A stretch of DNA of 64,000 bases, taken from NCBI RefSeq assembly GCF_011398925.1, contig NZ_AP022842.1:1910001-1974000 (forward strand), written 5' to 3'. Under the pieces are notes generated by a model. That model searched no databases. It was not told the origin of the DNA and worked only from the letters and a program-made list of their open reading frames with translations. The stretch's first letter is position 1. Every line of letters starts with the position of its first letter. A program made the translations under genes and the position numbers. Positions 39,355-48,641 of this stretch are shown here, piece by piece. The DNA comes from Bacillus sp. KH172YL63 (lineage in GTDB: Bacteria > Bacillota > Bacilli > Bacillales > Bacillaceae_B).

Positions 39355-39745
39355 ATTGGTTTGTGGATCAATAATGCCACCCTGTTTGGGAGAAGTTGTG
39401 TTTCTTAAAACCCGGGAAAAAGAGCACTTTTTTATAGGGATTGAAATCTTACACGATCTAGCTTGATGAAAATTGTTGAAGTCACTCATATAGCCATTCA
39501 TTTTCAAGAATGGCACATTCACCCTCAAACATCAGGTTGTTCCATATGCTGCCCATCAAAATTCTCCATTATTTGAAGCCTTTAGAGATATTTCCAGTGC
39601 TATAGACAGAAAACAATAAATATTACAGGCCTGTCATAAGATTGTTATTGGTTTATAAACAGTTTGTTATGTCCCTGAGGTCAGTCTATGTTACTATTTC
39701 ACCTGTTGGTTTCTTAACCAATCATAAAAGGAGGAATCATTCAAG
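39355..39745. other. Intergenic region, possibly decayed
   Basis: About 390 bases without a supported gene. On the plus strand a 39-codon open frame ending at TAA 39617-39619 has no start with a ribosome site and could be a gene remnant. The minus-strand 73-codon frame lacks a ribosome site and coding character. A promoter for the next gene should lie near its right end, but no clear one was found. Confidence 0.4.
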
Positions 39746-40315
39746 ATGAAAAAAGTATTATTTTCCATTTTTTCCTTCGCTGTTTTTCTATCATGGGGAC
39801 TTATAACTGTTTCTGCAGAAAGTGACGATAAGAGCATTAATGATTATCATAATATAGAAGAAGGCGACATTCTCTGGGAGATTGCCAATCGTTATCATGT
39901 GTCGATTGATGAAGTAGGCACACGTCAACTATTACTAGAAGAAGGCTTGGCCGTGAATAGTGAATCGGAAAACGATCAGGCTGTGAAAGCTGCCGAGTCC
40001 ACAACTTCTGATAAAGAGGTTGTGAAAGAGGTTAACGTAACGGCTACAGCATATACAGCCCATTGTGAAGGCTGTATCGGAATCACAAAGACTGGTGTTG
40101 ATTTACTTGAGAATCCTGACGCCAGAGTCATCGCTGTCGATCCTGCTGTCATACCTTTGGGAAGTAAAGTATATATAGAAGGTTATGGTTATGCACGGGC
40201 AGAAGATACGGGTGGAGCCATTAAAGGGAAGCGTATAGACATTTATATGGAAAAAGAAAAAGACGCCCTTCAATATGGTGTCCGGGATGTTTCTGTACAA
40301 ATCATCGAAGAATAA
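39746..40315 (+). CDS. Secreted 3D-domain protein with a degenerate single LysM
   Basis: A 189-residue paralog of the preceding secreted protein. It has a signal peptide (about 1-25), one shortened LysM-like segment (IEEGDILWEIANRYHVSIDEV, missing its second half) and a 3D domain with the same aspartates (AVDPAVIPLGS, AEDTGGAI). The ATG follows AAAGGAGGAATC. It probably acts on or binds peptidoglycan. The loss of LysM material suggests weaker wall anchoring than its neighbour. Confidence 0.8.
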   Translation: MKKVLFSIFSFAVFLSWGLITVSAESDDKSINDYHNIEEGDILWEIANRYHVSIDEVGTRQLLLEEGLAVNSESENDQAVKAAESTTSDKEVVKEVNVTATAYTAHCEGCIGITKTGVDLLENPDARVIAVDPAVIPLGSKVYIEGYGYARAEDTGGAIKGKRIDIYMEKEKDALQYGVRDVSVQIIEE

Positions 40316-40327
40316 TATGAAAAAACG

Positions 40328-40358
40328 GGCGCCTGGCATAGGGCGTCCATTTTTATGG
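40328..40358 (+). terminator. Terminator after the second 3D gene
   Basis: GGGCGCC pairs with GGCGTCC (one G-U) over seven bases, followed by ATTTTTATGG. Confidence 0.65.
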
Positions 40359-40681
40359 ATGGAAATCTTTTTATTTTATTTTCCCAACTTTTTATATTTC
40401 TATTTACATGAAGTGAGACAATTTTTAATGACCTTGATTAAAAGGGTGGAATTACCAGATTGAAGTTACCTTCAACCGATGTTAAGCAGCCAAAGTTACG
40501 CAGCGGAATATTCTGTTTCTTCCTATTTATATGCACCTGAATCTTTTCCATTTCATTGAATTACGAGTGTTTTTTATTTTGATTATAAAAACGGTTCCAT
40601 TTCCAATTTCAAAAAGTTGTTTACGTTACAATCTTATCTCCATATTAAAAAATAAAAGGGAATGAAATAGAAAAATTGACA
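40359..40681. other. Intergenic stretch without a gene
   Basis: Strongly AT-rich, with no open frame that has a ribosome site. A TACAAT -10-like box near 40630 has no good -35. Nothing else is recognised. Confidence 0.5.
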
Positions 40682-40682
40682 A

Positions 40683-40713
40683 ACACTATTAAAAAGAATA
40701 GTGTTTTTTACTT
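40683..40713 (+). terminator. Orphan terminator-like hairpin
   Basis: ACACTATT and AATAGTGT pair over a six-base loop and TTTTTT follows. No gene lies directly upstream, so it could end a small RNA transcribed from the empty region before it, or attenuate the opuD leader. Confidence 0.5.
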
Positions 40714-40718
40714 GCAAT

Positions 40719-40743
40719 GTTCAACTTTTTTCTGATAGGGTAA
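40719..40743 (+). promoter_or_regulatory. Candidate sigma-B promoter for opuD
   Basis: GTTCAA (40719-40724) and GGGTAA (40738-40743) are 13 bases apart; the sigma-B consensus is GTTTAA and GGGTAT. It lies about 220 bases before opuD. B. subtilis opuD is known to have a sigma-B promoter. Confidence 0.5.
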
Positions 40744-40962
40744 CAAATGTTGGTTTTATTAGAGAGTGACAAGGGAATAGGTAATAAGTAATTATCCCTT
40801 CGCTTCAGAATGCACATTTTCCCATCTGCATTAACTGAGACTCTTTCAGCATGAAGGTCTGACAGCCCGATTACATAGGAAGCATACAACACGCATCGGC
40901 TGAATGGCCCTACATTCAGAAAAGAGCAACGAAAAAATGAAGAATATGGAAAGGAGAATTTT

Positions 40963-42486
40963 ATGAAGAGAATATCTAACGTCTTCTGGATTACTGTATT
41001 GCTTGTTGCAGCAGCAGTTGCGTATGGAGCGATTGCGCCTAAATCTTTTGAAGACATCACATCAAACATGCAAACATTTATCACCTCAACATTCGGTTGG
41101 TATTATCTTATTTTAGTCACAGTGATTGTCATTTTCTGTGTGTTCTTAATCTTTAGTCCTATGGGGACGATCCGATTGGGGAAACCAGATGAAAAACCAG
41201 AGTATACAAAAGGTACATGGTTCGCCATGTTGTTTAGTGCAGGGATGGGAATTGGATTAGTATTCTGGGGGGCAGCAGAGCCGCTGTCTCACTATATGTC
41301 GCCTCCGATGGCAGAGGGCGGAACAGATCAGGCGATCAAAGAATCGATGCGTTATACATTCTTCCATTGGGGAATTCACGCATGGGCAATTTATGCAATC
41401 GTGGCTTTAGCCCTTGCGTACTTTAAATTCCGCAAAGATGAGCCTGGCTTGATTTCTTCTACGCTGAAGCCAATCTTCGGAGATAAAGTGAAAGGACCAC
41501 TCGGGACGGTCATCGATGTTCTTGCAGTATTCGCAACAGTGGTTGGGGTCGCAACGACACTTGGATTTGGTGCGGCACAAATCAACGGTGGGCTTTCCTA
41601 CCTGCTTGGAATACCGAATAACTTTACTGTCCAGGCGATCATCATTGGGGTCGTTACAGTATTATTCATGATTTCTGCTTGGTCAGGATTAAGTAAAGGG
41701 ATCAAATACCTGTCCAATACGAACATGGTACTTGCGATCATGCTCCTCGTATTGGTATTCTTCATCGGACCAACTTTGTTGATCCTGAATATGTTCACTG
41801 ATACAATCGGTGCTTATATTCAAAATATCGCAGCAATGAGCTTCCGGATTGCTCCGCTGAATGAGGAGCACCGTTCATGGATTAATGGCTGGACCATTTT
41901 CTATTGGGCTTGGTGGATTTCCTGGTCACCGTTCGTCGGCATTTTCATTGCCCGGGTTTCCCGAGGCAGAACGATTCGAGAATTCTTGATCGGTGTCCTC
42001 TTGTTACCGGCTCTTGTCAGTTTCATTTGGTTTGCAAGCTTTGGTACATCTGCGATTGAATTACAGCAAGCAGGTGCTGAGCTTACAGGACTGAACACAG
42101 AGGAAGTACTATTCGCTGTATTCAACGGATTTGAATGGTCAACGATTCTTTCAGTGGTTGCGATCACATTGATCGGTACATTCTTCATTACATCTGCAGA
42201 CTCTGCAACGTTTGTATTGGGGATGCAAACCACATACGGATCATTAACACCGCCAAACTATGTCAAGTTGACTTGGGGTCTTGCCCAATCTACGGTCGCA
42301 TTGATCCTGCTATACAGTGGCGGACTGCAAGCATTACAAAATGCTTTGATTGTGGCAGCATTGCCATTTTCAATCATTATGGCATTAATGATGGTTTCTC
42401 TTTATAAGGCATTGACGATAGAGAAAAAGGAACTGGGCTTATATATTAAACCAAAGCCTAGAAAATCAAAAGAACAACAATCATAA
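40963..42486 (+). CDS. opuD: BCCT-family glycine betaine transporter (OpuD-like)
   Basis: A 507-residue secondary carrier of the betaine/choline/carnitine family with about 12 membrane helices. The signatures [14 protein letters not shown] (about 93-106) and the aromatic helix 8 segment [13 protein letters not shown] (about 318-330) form the substrate box. It takes up glycine betaine during osmotic stress with Na+. The start follows GGAAAGGAG. A terminator follows, so it is monocistronic. Confidence 0.92.
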   Translation: MKRISNVFWITVLLVAAAVAYGAIAPKSFEDITSNMQTFITSTFGWYYLILVTVIVIFCVFLIFSPMGTIRLGKPDEKPEYTKGTWFAMLFSAGMGIGLVFWGAAEPLSHYMSPPMAEGGTDQAIKESMRYTFFHWGIHAWAIYAIVALALAYFKFRKDEPGLISSTLKPIFGDKVKGPLGTVIDVLAVFATVVGVATTLGFGAAQINGGLSYLLGIPNNFTVQAIIIGVVTVLFMISAWSGLSKGIKYLSNTNMVLAIMLLVLVFFIGPTLLILNMFTDTIGAYIQNIAAMSFRIAPLNEEHRSWINGWTIFYWAWWISWSPFVGIFIARVSRGRTIREFLIGVLLLPALVSFIWFASFGTSAIELQQAGAELTGLNTEEVLFAVFNGFEWSTILSVVAITLIGTFFITSADSATFVLGMQTTYGSLTPPNYVKLTWGLAQSTVALILLYSGGLQALQNALIVAALPFSIIMALMMVSLYKALTIEKKELGLYIKPKPRKSKEQQS

Positions 42487-42493
42487 GAACATG

Positions 42494-42526
42494 AAACCGC
42501 CTGGGACCTCTCAGGCGGTTTTTTTA
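42494..42526 (+). terminator. Terminator after opuD
   Basis: AAACCGCCTG and CAGGCGGTTT form a 10-bp stem followed by TTTTATT. Confidence 0.9.
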
Positions 42527-42645
42527 TTGCGGAGAATAGACATTTTACTCATTTTTTCAATCTGACACAGCCACAGAACCTTGTGATGGCGCGGATACCC
42601 ACCACAAGGAGTCCGGTGCCAAAAAAATGGTCTCATGATACATTA

Positions 42646-42673
42646 ACCTACAATTTGTCCACTACATACATTA
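42646..42673 (+). promoter_or_regulatory. Candidate sigma-K (or sigma-E) promoter of the YjcZ gene
   Basis: CATACATTA (42665-42673) fits the sigma-K -10 CATANNNTA exactly, with ACC (42646-42648) 16 bases upstream as -35. The same -10 also fits sigma-E, whose -35 is not evident. Mother-cell expression late in sporulation is predicted. Confidence 0.6.
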
Positions 42674-42703
42674 ATATCGTAGTAAGATAACTGGAGGTGA
42701 CTG

Positions 42704-42832
42704 ATGATGTATGGATATGGATACCCTGGATATGGATATGGCTGCGGTGGTGGTGGCTACGCTGGTGGTTTTGCGTTAATCGTAGTTTTATTCATCCTGT
42801 TAATTATCGTTGGAGCAGCGTTTGTTTGTTAA
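42704..42832 (+). CDS. yjcZ: YjcZ-family sporulation peptide
   Basis: A 42-residue peptide absent from length-filtered ORF lists. A Gly/Tyr-rich N-terminal half ([16 protein letters not shown]) is followed by one hydrophobic helix ([19 protein letters not shown]). This is the standard layout of the YjcZ sporulation family found in many copies in Bacillus. The start ATG follows GGAGGTGA; a second ATG directly follows it. A sporulation-type promoter lies 31 bases upstream and a terminator downstream. Exact function unknown. Confidence 0.9.
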   Translation: MMYGYGYPGYGYGCGGGGYAGGFALIVVLFILLIIVGAAFVC

Positions 42833-42858
42833 CAATATATGAATAAATGATAAGCTGA

Positions 42859-42910
42859 TGACCTCTTTGGATCCGGTGATTTACCGGGCTTTAAGGGGTC
42901 GTCTTTTTTA
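42859..42910 (+). terminator. Terminator after the YjcZ gene
   Basis: GACCTCTTT pairs with AAGGGGTC around an inner CGGT/ACCG stem, followed by TTTTTT. Confidence 0.8.
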
Positions 42911-43057
42911 TTTTCACCATATATGTGTGGTTGGATTCTCTTTTAGCATTGATTGTTGCTATTATGCAACTTTATGTGAGCATCTTTGGTAATTTGAGAA
43001 CGGAAATTGAAAAAATAAGCGGATAATCCAATGAATTTTTGGTTTTTATCTTGGATG

Positions 43058-43303
43058 GTTGATTCTCGCTGCAGATGCTCGACTCCTGCGGGAACTGATG
43101 GACAGTCCGAAAAGCGGAGGCGGCTCGTACAGCCCCGACAAGCATAAGCTAAATGGGCTGTGAAGGCGGTCTTTGCCTTCATGGACCATTTAGCTTATGA
43201 CCTCGAGGGGCTAGCCGCTAGACAGGTGAGACCCCGCAGGACGAAGTCCGAGGAGGCTCACCGCCATCCCCGCGGAAAGCGAGCATCTCTCGCTGCAATC
43301 AAC
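43058..43303. repeat. Large imperfect inverted repeat of Bacillaceae type
   Basis: The ends GGTTGATTCTCGCTGCAGA and (complemented) GGTTGATTGCAGCGAGAGA frame about 246 bases. Inside are GCTCGACTCCTGCGGGA on the left and ACCCCGCAGG, CCCCGCGGAAAGCGAGC on the right, and a nested palindrome CATAAGCTAAATGG/CCATTTAGCTTATG (about 43142-43199) with a TGAAGGC/GCCTTCA tip. I recall similar GC-rich elements between genes in many Bacillaceae. The open frames across it are not genes. Confidence 0.8.
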
Positions 43304-43417
43304 CGCATCCCGCTTGTCAAAAGCCACAATGTTACGAAAACAGCCTTAATTTTTAAGAAGAGTGTAGAAGATGAATTGATAACAGTTCAATAATTTTATA
43401 GGATTTTCTTAAACCGT

Positions 43418-43452
43418 TGATTCTCGCTGCAATCAACCGCATCCCGCTTATT
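43418..43452. repeat. Solo end of the large repeat
   Basis: GTTGATTCTCGCTGCAATCAACCGCATCCCGCTT-type sequence (core CGCTGCAATCAACCG at 43425) repeats the right edge of the large element 134 bases downstream of it. The intervening sequence has no gene. Confidence 0.75.
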
Positions 43453-43570
43453 ATTAAAGTTAAAATGATAACTCTTACTAGGAGAGAAAAATCAATAACG
43501 GATTGCCATCACGTACAACTCATATTAAAATACTTAAGGAAGTCATTATTATGAAAAGGATCGACCTCAT

Positions 43571-44197
43571 ATGCCCAAAAAAATGCTAAAAAAGAATAAA
43601 CGATCCTCACCCATTCTTATTCTGCTCATACCAGTTATGATCTTGGGAATTTACTACTCAGTGAATAAAGAAGAGGTATCTTTTCAACTCAGCTCTATAG
43701 GGAAAGAAGAAGTTCCTTCAGAATATATTCCGATCTACAAAGCTGCCCAGAAGGAATACGGCGTGCCTTGGTATTTACTTGCGGCCCATCATCGGGTCGA
43801 AACAAAGTTTTCGAGTATGAAGACGCTTGTGTCTCCTGTCGGTGCAGAGGGACATATGCAATTCATGCCATGTACATTTGTGGGTTGGGCACATCCGAGC
43901 TGTAACGGCCTTGGCAAGGGGAATATTCCTGAAGAGCAGAAAACAGACCCCGACGTCATCAAAAAGTATGGCGGTTACGGCGTGGACGCCAATGGAGACG
44001 GCAAAGCCGATCCATACCAAATCGAGGATGCCATTTTCAGCGCAGCCAACTATCTGGCGCGCAACGGAGCGGCCGACGGGAACATCGAACAAGCTGTATT
44101 TGCCTATAATCACAGCGAACAATATGTAGAAGATGTGTTGTATTACGCAGACCGTTTTGTGAAGAAAGATGAAAAAGAGAAAGGAAACCCCCTATGA
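43571..44197 (+). CDS. Membrane-anchored lysozyme-like/lytic transglycosylase protein
   Basis: A 208-residue protein with a basic start, one membrane helix (about 13-31) and an extracytoplasmic lysozyme-fold domain. The catalytic Glu is likely in HHRVETKFSS (about 77), followed by GAEGHMQFMPCTFVGW and the goose-type/SLT pattern AIFSAANYLARNG with AVFAYNHSEQYV. A DANGDGKADP loop looks like a calcium-binding EF-type loop. It should cut glycan strands at the outer membrane face. The ribosome site is weak (AAAAGGA, 12 bases away). Confidence 0.82.
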   Translation: MPKKMLKKNKRSSPILILLIPVMILGIYYSVNKEEVSFQLSSIGKEEVPSEYIPIYKAAQKEYGVPWYLLAAHHRVETKFSSMKTLVSPVGAEGHMQFMPCTFVGWAHPSCNGLGKGNIPEEQKTDPDVIKKYGGYGVDANGDGKADPYQIEDAIFSAANYLARNGAADGNIEQAVFAYNHSEQYVEDVLYYADRFVKKDEKEKGNPL

Positions 44198-44229
44198 CTC
44201 TTTCCTGAAATAGACACAAATGTTTTCTT

Positions 44230-44260
44230 AACACCCTTACTCATATGGGTGTTTTTTTGC
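44230..44260 (+). terminator. Terminator
   Basis: ACACCC and GGGTGT pair around TTACTCATAT, followed by TTTTTTG. It lies between the lysozyme-like gene and hemAT. Confidence 0.8.
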
Positions 44261-44331
44261 TATAGTATATTCGTGACTTTTCCAAAAAAGGATATTTATT
44301 CTAATGAAAACTAGTAAGGGGAGTACTGACA

Positions 44332-45627
44332 TTGTTCATTAAAAACAGATTAAAACCAAAAGAGGAAAACAGACTGAACGAAGAATCAAAGCTTTCGGAA
44401 GTGAGTATCAAAGTCTCTGATGAAGTACAGAAACAATTGGAATTGATTCAATTATCAGCAGGGGATCTGGCGGTACTAGCAAGTACAACCCCACATGTTG
44501 AAGACAATCTTGGTGAGATCATAGATGGGTTTTATTCACCTATTGAACGAAATCCAACATTAATGAAGATTGTAGAGAAATACAGCTCTATTGCGCGTTT
44601 AAAGCAGACACTGGCAGTACATGTAACAGAAATGACTCATGGGGTCATTGACCAGAACTTCATTGATAAACGCCGGAAGATCGCAAACATGCATATACAT
44701 ATAGGTCTGCCTACAAAATGGTACATCGCTTCATTTCAAAGTCTGCAAACTACCATACTAGACGTAATGTACCGCTCATACCATAACAGGAATGATTATA
44801 ATAAAGTTATCAATGCCTATACAAAAATTTTAAACCTGGAGATGCAGCTGGTTCTGGAAGCATATGAAGAAGAAATCAATAACATGAGGGCAGAGTCTCA
44901 GCTTTTAAAAGATAAAATGAATGAAAATGTCAGGGAAGCGACCACCAATTTATCGGCTGTTTCAGAAGAATCAACAGCCTCATTGGATTCGATCAACTCC
45001 AGAATGAATGAAGTCAGTATCCTTACGAAAGAAGGGACTCAATCAATTGAAAGAATAAGTCACTTCTCCATTGAAGGCAAAAACAAGATGGGTGTGCAAA
45101 AAGAACATATGGGTAAAATTCTTTCAGACATGAGAGAGATGCTTAATGAAATCAATCAATTGCAGCAGATTTCAAATCAAATTTTTGATATCGTGTCCAT
45201 TGTCCAGACGATTGCGGAGCAAACGAATCTGTTATCACTTAATGCCAGTATTGAAGCTGCACGTGCTGGAGAGCACGGAAAAGGTTTTGCCATTGTAGCG
45301 GAAGAAGTCAGAAAGCTTTCAGAACAAACCAAGCATTCTGTAACCAACGTATCAAGTCTGATCAGTGGAACCAAGCTGCAGGTGGACAAAATCTCGGGAT
45401 ATATCGTGTCCGTTGAAGAGCTTGCTGAAAGCGGGATGGTATCTACGAACGAAGCGGACGTATTCTTCCATGAAATTGTAGAGTCCATCGGAACTTCGAA
45501 AAATCAGAGTGAAAAAGTAGAAAGAGAGATGAATGAAATTTCCGTCGCTGTAGAAGAGATCTCCAATGCTGTCTCTCAACTCTCCCTATCAGCAGAACAA
45601 TTAAGTCAGTTAACTGCAGATTTATGA
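44332..45627 (+). CDS. hemAT: HemAT, haem-based aerotaxis transducer
   Basis: A 431-residue soluble globin-coupled receptor. The sensor globin (about 20-180) has the haem-binding His in [18 protein letters not shown] (about 120), matching HemAT of B. subtilis closely, and the signalling domain has [20 protein letters not shown] (about 290). It binds O2 and steers aerotaxis through CheA. The TTG start follows AAGGGGAG. It is monocistronic and ends at a terminator. Confidence 0.93.
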   Translation: MFIKNRLKPKEENRLNEESKLSEVSIKVSDEVQKQLELIQLSAGDLAVLASTTPHVEDNLGEIIDGFYSPIERNPTLMKIVEKYSSIARLKQTLAVHVTEMTHGVIDQNFIDKRRKIANMHIHIGLPTKWYIASFQSLQTTILDVMYRSYHNRNDYNKVINAYTKILNLEMQLVLEAYEEEINNMRAESQLLKDKMNENVREATTNLSAVSEESTASLDSINSRMNEVSILTKEGTQSIERISHFSIEGKNKMGVQKEHMGKILSDMREMLNEINQLQQISNQIFDIVSIVQTIAEQTNLLSLNASIEAARAGEHGKGFAIVAEEVRKLSEQTKHSVTNVSSLISGTKLQVDKISGYIVSVEELAESGMVSTNEADVFFHEIVESIGTSKNQSEKVEREMNEISVAVEEISNAVSQLSLSAEQLSQLTADL

Positions 45628-45658
45628 TAGTATACATACTTTGTTGATTGGTAAATAT

Positions 45659-45705
45659 TCGAGCGGCTTTTTTCTAAATGAAACAAGGTCGCTCGACTTT
45701 TTTGT
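45659..45705 (+). terminator. Terminator after hemAT
   Basis: TCGAGCG (45659-45665) and CGCTCGA (45690-45696) pair over a 24-base loop, followed by CTTTTTTG. Confidence 0.65.
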
Positions 45706-45796
45706 TTTATCATGAGCCACTGATCCATGTACATCCCGAACTAAAATTGTTATGATTGTATTCTTGATTTTAACGGAAATAACAAAGGTGATCACA

Positions 45797-48019
45797 ATGC
45801 GTATGACAGATATGATTGAAGAGTGGAAAGAAGCTCTTGATATGGAAATTCTACAATTGAAAAAACGGGAATCCAACGGGATATCAATAGAAGAAGGCAG
45901 ATGCATCAAAAAAGGGGAAAATGAGTATATATACTGGTTTATCCTCACTTACCCCTCTTCGCTTCCGGAAGGCGCCGGAGTTATGTTTAAGCGAAAGAAC
46001 GCCTCCTATCAAGGTATGGTGATCAATTCAGAAGAGCGGGAATGCATCGTGGAGTTTGATCAATTCCTTGGGGATACGATTAGCTACGGGCAGCTTCTTC
46101 ATGAACCGTGGGATAACCTTGTGAAACTTATGGAACGGTTGGATGAAGGGAAGGAGCGTCACGGAAAAGCTTTGCGTATGCAGCAGGTGATGAAGCCATC
46201 ACCTGTCATGAAACACCCTGATACCCCATATGACACTCCTTTACACGAAGCATACGTCAGGAGTAAATACAATCCAGTCACGTTTTTATGGGGACCGCCG
46301 GGGACGGGGAAGACGTATACGTTGGCCCGGGTCGCGTCCTATCACTACTCTGAAGGGAAGAAAATCCTTCTTCTGTCCCACAGCAATGCTGCGGTGGATG
46401 TATTGATTGAAGAGATGCATCATTTCCTCAGCAGTCATGATCGATGGGTGCCGGGTGAGGTGATCCGTTACGGTGCAAACCGGAAGATGTTCGGAGAAGA
46501 TGTGACGGATTTAAGTGTTCTTCAATTACTTGAAAAACAAGATCCAACACTTTCAGAGGAAAAAGGAAAGGTCGAAACATATAGGAGAAGATTAAAGGCG
46601 AAATTATCGAAAGCCTATTCTTCATACGATTCGGAAAGATTATCTCAACTTGAGGTTCATTATCAAAAGATCAAAGAAACATTCAAGCGGAGGGAAGGAG
46701 AGCTTGTCTCAGAGGCGAAAGTCATCGGGACCACCCTCTCAAAAGCTGCCATCGACCGATTGATCTACGAAGATGAATTTGATGTGGTAATTGTGGATGA
46801 ATCAAGTATGGCATATGTCCCTCAGGTAGCATTCGCTGCCTCCCTGGCAAAAAAGACGATTATATGCGGTGATTTTAAGCAGCTGCCGCCCATATCAACT
46901 TCCTACCATCCACTCGCTGCAAAGTGGCTGAAGGAAGATATCTTTCATTCGGCAGGAGTCGCACGGGCTGTGGATGCAGGGCTCTTTCATCCTCAGCTAT
47001 TGTTGCTTCCGGAGCAAAGAAGGATGCATCCCAGTATTTCTTCATTTACAAATAAATATATTTACCATTCAAATGTGGGGGATCATCCTTCCGTTGAAAC
47101 GAAAAGAGCGGCCATTACCAATAAAAAGCCGTTTCCAACCCACGGTGCGACGTTGTTTTCCCTCATTGAAGGGACACAGTGGGGAGAGACGCACAAAGGA
47201 TCCAGATGGAATGTATTATCCAGTCTGGTCACGATTCAACTGACGCTTCAAGCAGTAGAAGACGGAATTCATTCGATTGGTATTGTGACCCCATACCGGG
47301 TACAGGCAAATTGGTATAAACACTTACTGAGTGAGCTGGTGAATGAGACAAATCAGTCAGATCTTTATGCCGCCACCGTACACGGCTTCCAGGGTTCAGA
47401 AAATGATATGATCTTATTTGATCTTGTGGATGGCGTCTCTCATGGGAATCCCGGTGCGCTACTGACAAGAAAAGGAAGCGAAAGGCTCCTGAATGTGGCT
47501 GTCACGAGGGCAAAAGGAAAACTGGTGGTTGTCGGGAACGATCAGTTCATCACAGCCGGCACCCACCCGTCCAAACCGGTCCATCAATTCATCCGGCACC
47601 TTCAACAGGAGGGCCATAAGGAAAGCAGCGTTTCACTTAAACCCCAATCAACTAAGAAGATGAAGTGGATACCGTCCGGTGACTTCAGAAAGCTTGCGAA
47701 GGATTTACTTGCAGCAAAGCAGCAGATCGTCATAAATGTTGGGGCAGCAGCTGACATCCCGTCAGACATGCTGGATGTCCTCAAGACTGCGGCAAACGAT
47801 ATAGAAGTGATCGTTCAGTGCCGGGCATCACAAGGGACCAAGCTGTCAAAGAATATTGCAGTTAAACAAGCAGTCACTGACATTCCATTCATCGCGCTTG
47901 ATCATAAAGTGATGTGGTTCAATTCTTTCACGAAAGATCATCAGGTATTTCCATATCAAATCCGGCTTTTTTCAAAACATCTCACAGCGCAATTCTTTAA
48001 ATTGATTGAAGGAAAGTAA
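45797..48019 (+). CDS. UPF1/DNA2-like superfamily I helicase
   Basis: A 740-residue SF1B helicase-type ATPase. Walker A is GPPGTGKT (about 164-171), motif II VIVDESSM (about 330-337; DESS rather than the usual DEAS/DEAQ), then GDFKQLPP, a C-terminal RecA fold with TVHGFQGSEND (about 526) and VTRAKGKLVVVGN (about 568). About 150 N-terminal residues (beta-rich) resemble the barrel of UPF1-like proteins. The last 150 residues may be a degraded PLD-like domain. ATG 45797 follows AAAGGTGAT. Its substrate, DNA or RNA, is unknown. Confidence 0.85.
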   Translation: MRMTDMIEEWKEALDMEILQLKKRESNGISIEEGRCIKKGENEYIYWFILTYPSSLPEGAGVMFKRKNASYQGMVINSEERECIVEFDQFLGDTISYGQLLHEPWDNLVKLMERLDEGKERHGKALRMQQVMKPSPVMKHPDTPYDTPLHEAYVRSKYNPVTFLWGPPGTGKTYTLARVASYHYSEGKKILLLSHSNAAVDVLIEEMHHFLSSHDRWVPGEVIRYGANRKMFGEDVTDLSVLQLLEKQDPTLSEEKGKVETYRRRLKAKLSKAYSSYDSERLSQLEVHYQKIKETFKRREGELVSEAKVIGTTLSKAAIDRLIYEDEFDVVIVDESSMAYVPQVAFAASLAKKTIICGDFKQLPPISTSYHPLAAKWLKEDIFHSAGVARAVDAGLFHPQLLLLPEQRRMHPSISSFTNKYIYHSNVGDHPSVETKRAAITNKKPFPTHGATLFSLIEGTQWGETHKGSRWNVLSSLVTIQLTLQAVEDGIHSIGIVTPYRVQANWYKHLLSELVNETNQSDLYAATVHGFQGSENDMILFDLVDGVSHGNPGALLTRKGSERLLNVAVTRAKGKLVVVGNDQFITAGTHPSKPVHQFIRHLQQEGHKESSVSLKPQSTKKMKWIPSGDFRKLAKDLLAAKQQIVINVGAAADIPSDMLDVLKTAANDIEVIVQCRASQGTKLSKNIAVKQAVTDIPFIALDHKVMWFNSFTKDHQVFPYQIRLFSKHLTAQFFKLIEGK

Positions 48020-48066
48020 ACGGTTGATACACTTGAAATGGGCCGGCACCTTGTCAAAATTAAACG

Positions 48067-48097
48067 AAGGTCTGGGGCAGAGCCCCAGACCTTTTGT
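48067..48097 (+). terminator. Terminator between convergent genes
   Basis: AGGTCTGGGG and CCCCAGACCT pair over five bases, followed by TTTG. Confidence 0.9.
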
Positions 48098-48107
48098 ATG
48101 GTAAATG

Positions 48108-48503
48108 TTAAGATTCATCAGACAATCCCTGTACCCGTATGACAAAAGATGAAGGTACCGAGCATTCTTTTTTTGGGATATTGATTTCGATTGTGTGATG
48201 TTCGATTGAATATGTGATAGGCCTCTGTTTTAAACAGAAAGGAAAACAGATGGTCCTTTTCCTCGTTTTCTCTTCGTTTTTCATCAGGATTGACACGTCC
48301 AATTGTGTATCCTTTTTCTTGATGATCAATTCTTCCGGACAAACATTTTCTGTTTCAATCTCTACAATGAATGAATCGGTCGTATCAAGAAAATCAACCC
48401 GGAATTCTTCCTCATCCAATCGGACCGTCGCAGGATCCAAAAGCCAATCCTTCATATTTTCCTCCCAATTTTCTAAGAAAAAATCCTCCTTTTCCTTACC
48501 CAT
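48108..48503 (-). CDS. cotM: CotM-like spore coat protein, alpha-crystallin related
   Basis: A protein of about 131 residues with a small heat-shock (alpha-crystallin) type core (FIVEIETENVCPEELIIKKKDTQLDVSI, about 45-72) and a C-terminal IEINIPKKE strand. Its position before sspP, sspO and citB is that of B. subtilis cotM, a spore outer-coat protein. The ATG at 48503 has AGGTGG just upstream; a TTG at 48521 in frame is possible. The identification rests on weak family similarity plus strong synteny. Confidence 0.8.
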   Translation of the reverse strand: MGKEKEDFFLENWEENMKDWLLDPATVRLDEEEFRVDFLDTTDSFIVEIETENVCPEELIIKKKDTQLDVSILMKNEEKTRKRTICFPFCLKQRPITYSIEHHTIEINIPKKECSVPSSFVIRVQGLSDES

Positions 48504-48600
48504 TTTCCACCTGACCCCCAACTACTTCTTTTACATATTGTATTCGGCGTCAATGATTGTGTGAGGATGTGGAAAGCAGAGGGGAAAGAGGAAGCGCATG

Positions 48601-48636
48601 AAAAAAGAGAGCGGTCATTGTGCCGCTCTCCCTTTT
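48601..48636 (-). terminator. Terminator of sspP
   Basis: GAGAGCGG and CCGCTCTC form an 8-bp stem; on the minus strand TTTTTT follows. Confidence 0.85.
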
Positions 48637-48641
48637 AATCC

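Noticed and set aside
40689..41084. 131-codon minus-strand frame before opuD
   Set aside because: It overlaps the opuD start on the other strand, has no ribosome site and no recognisable protein character.
42943..43393. Two open frames of 77-79 codons in the large repeat
   Set aside because: They are read through the GC-rich inverted repeat in opposite directions, have no ribosome sites and change into low-complexity basic sequence.
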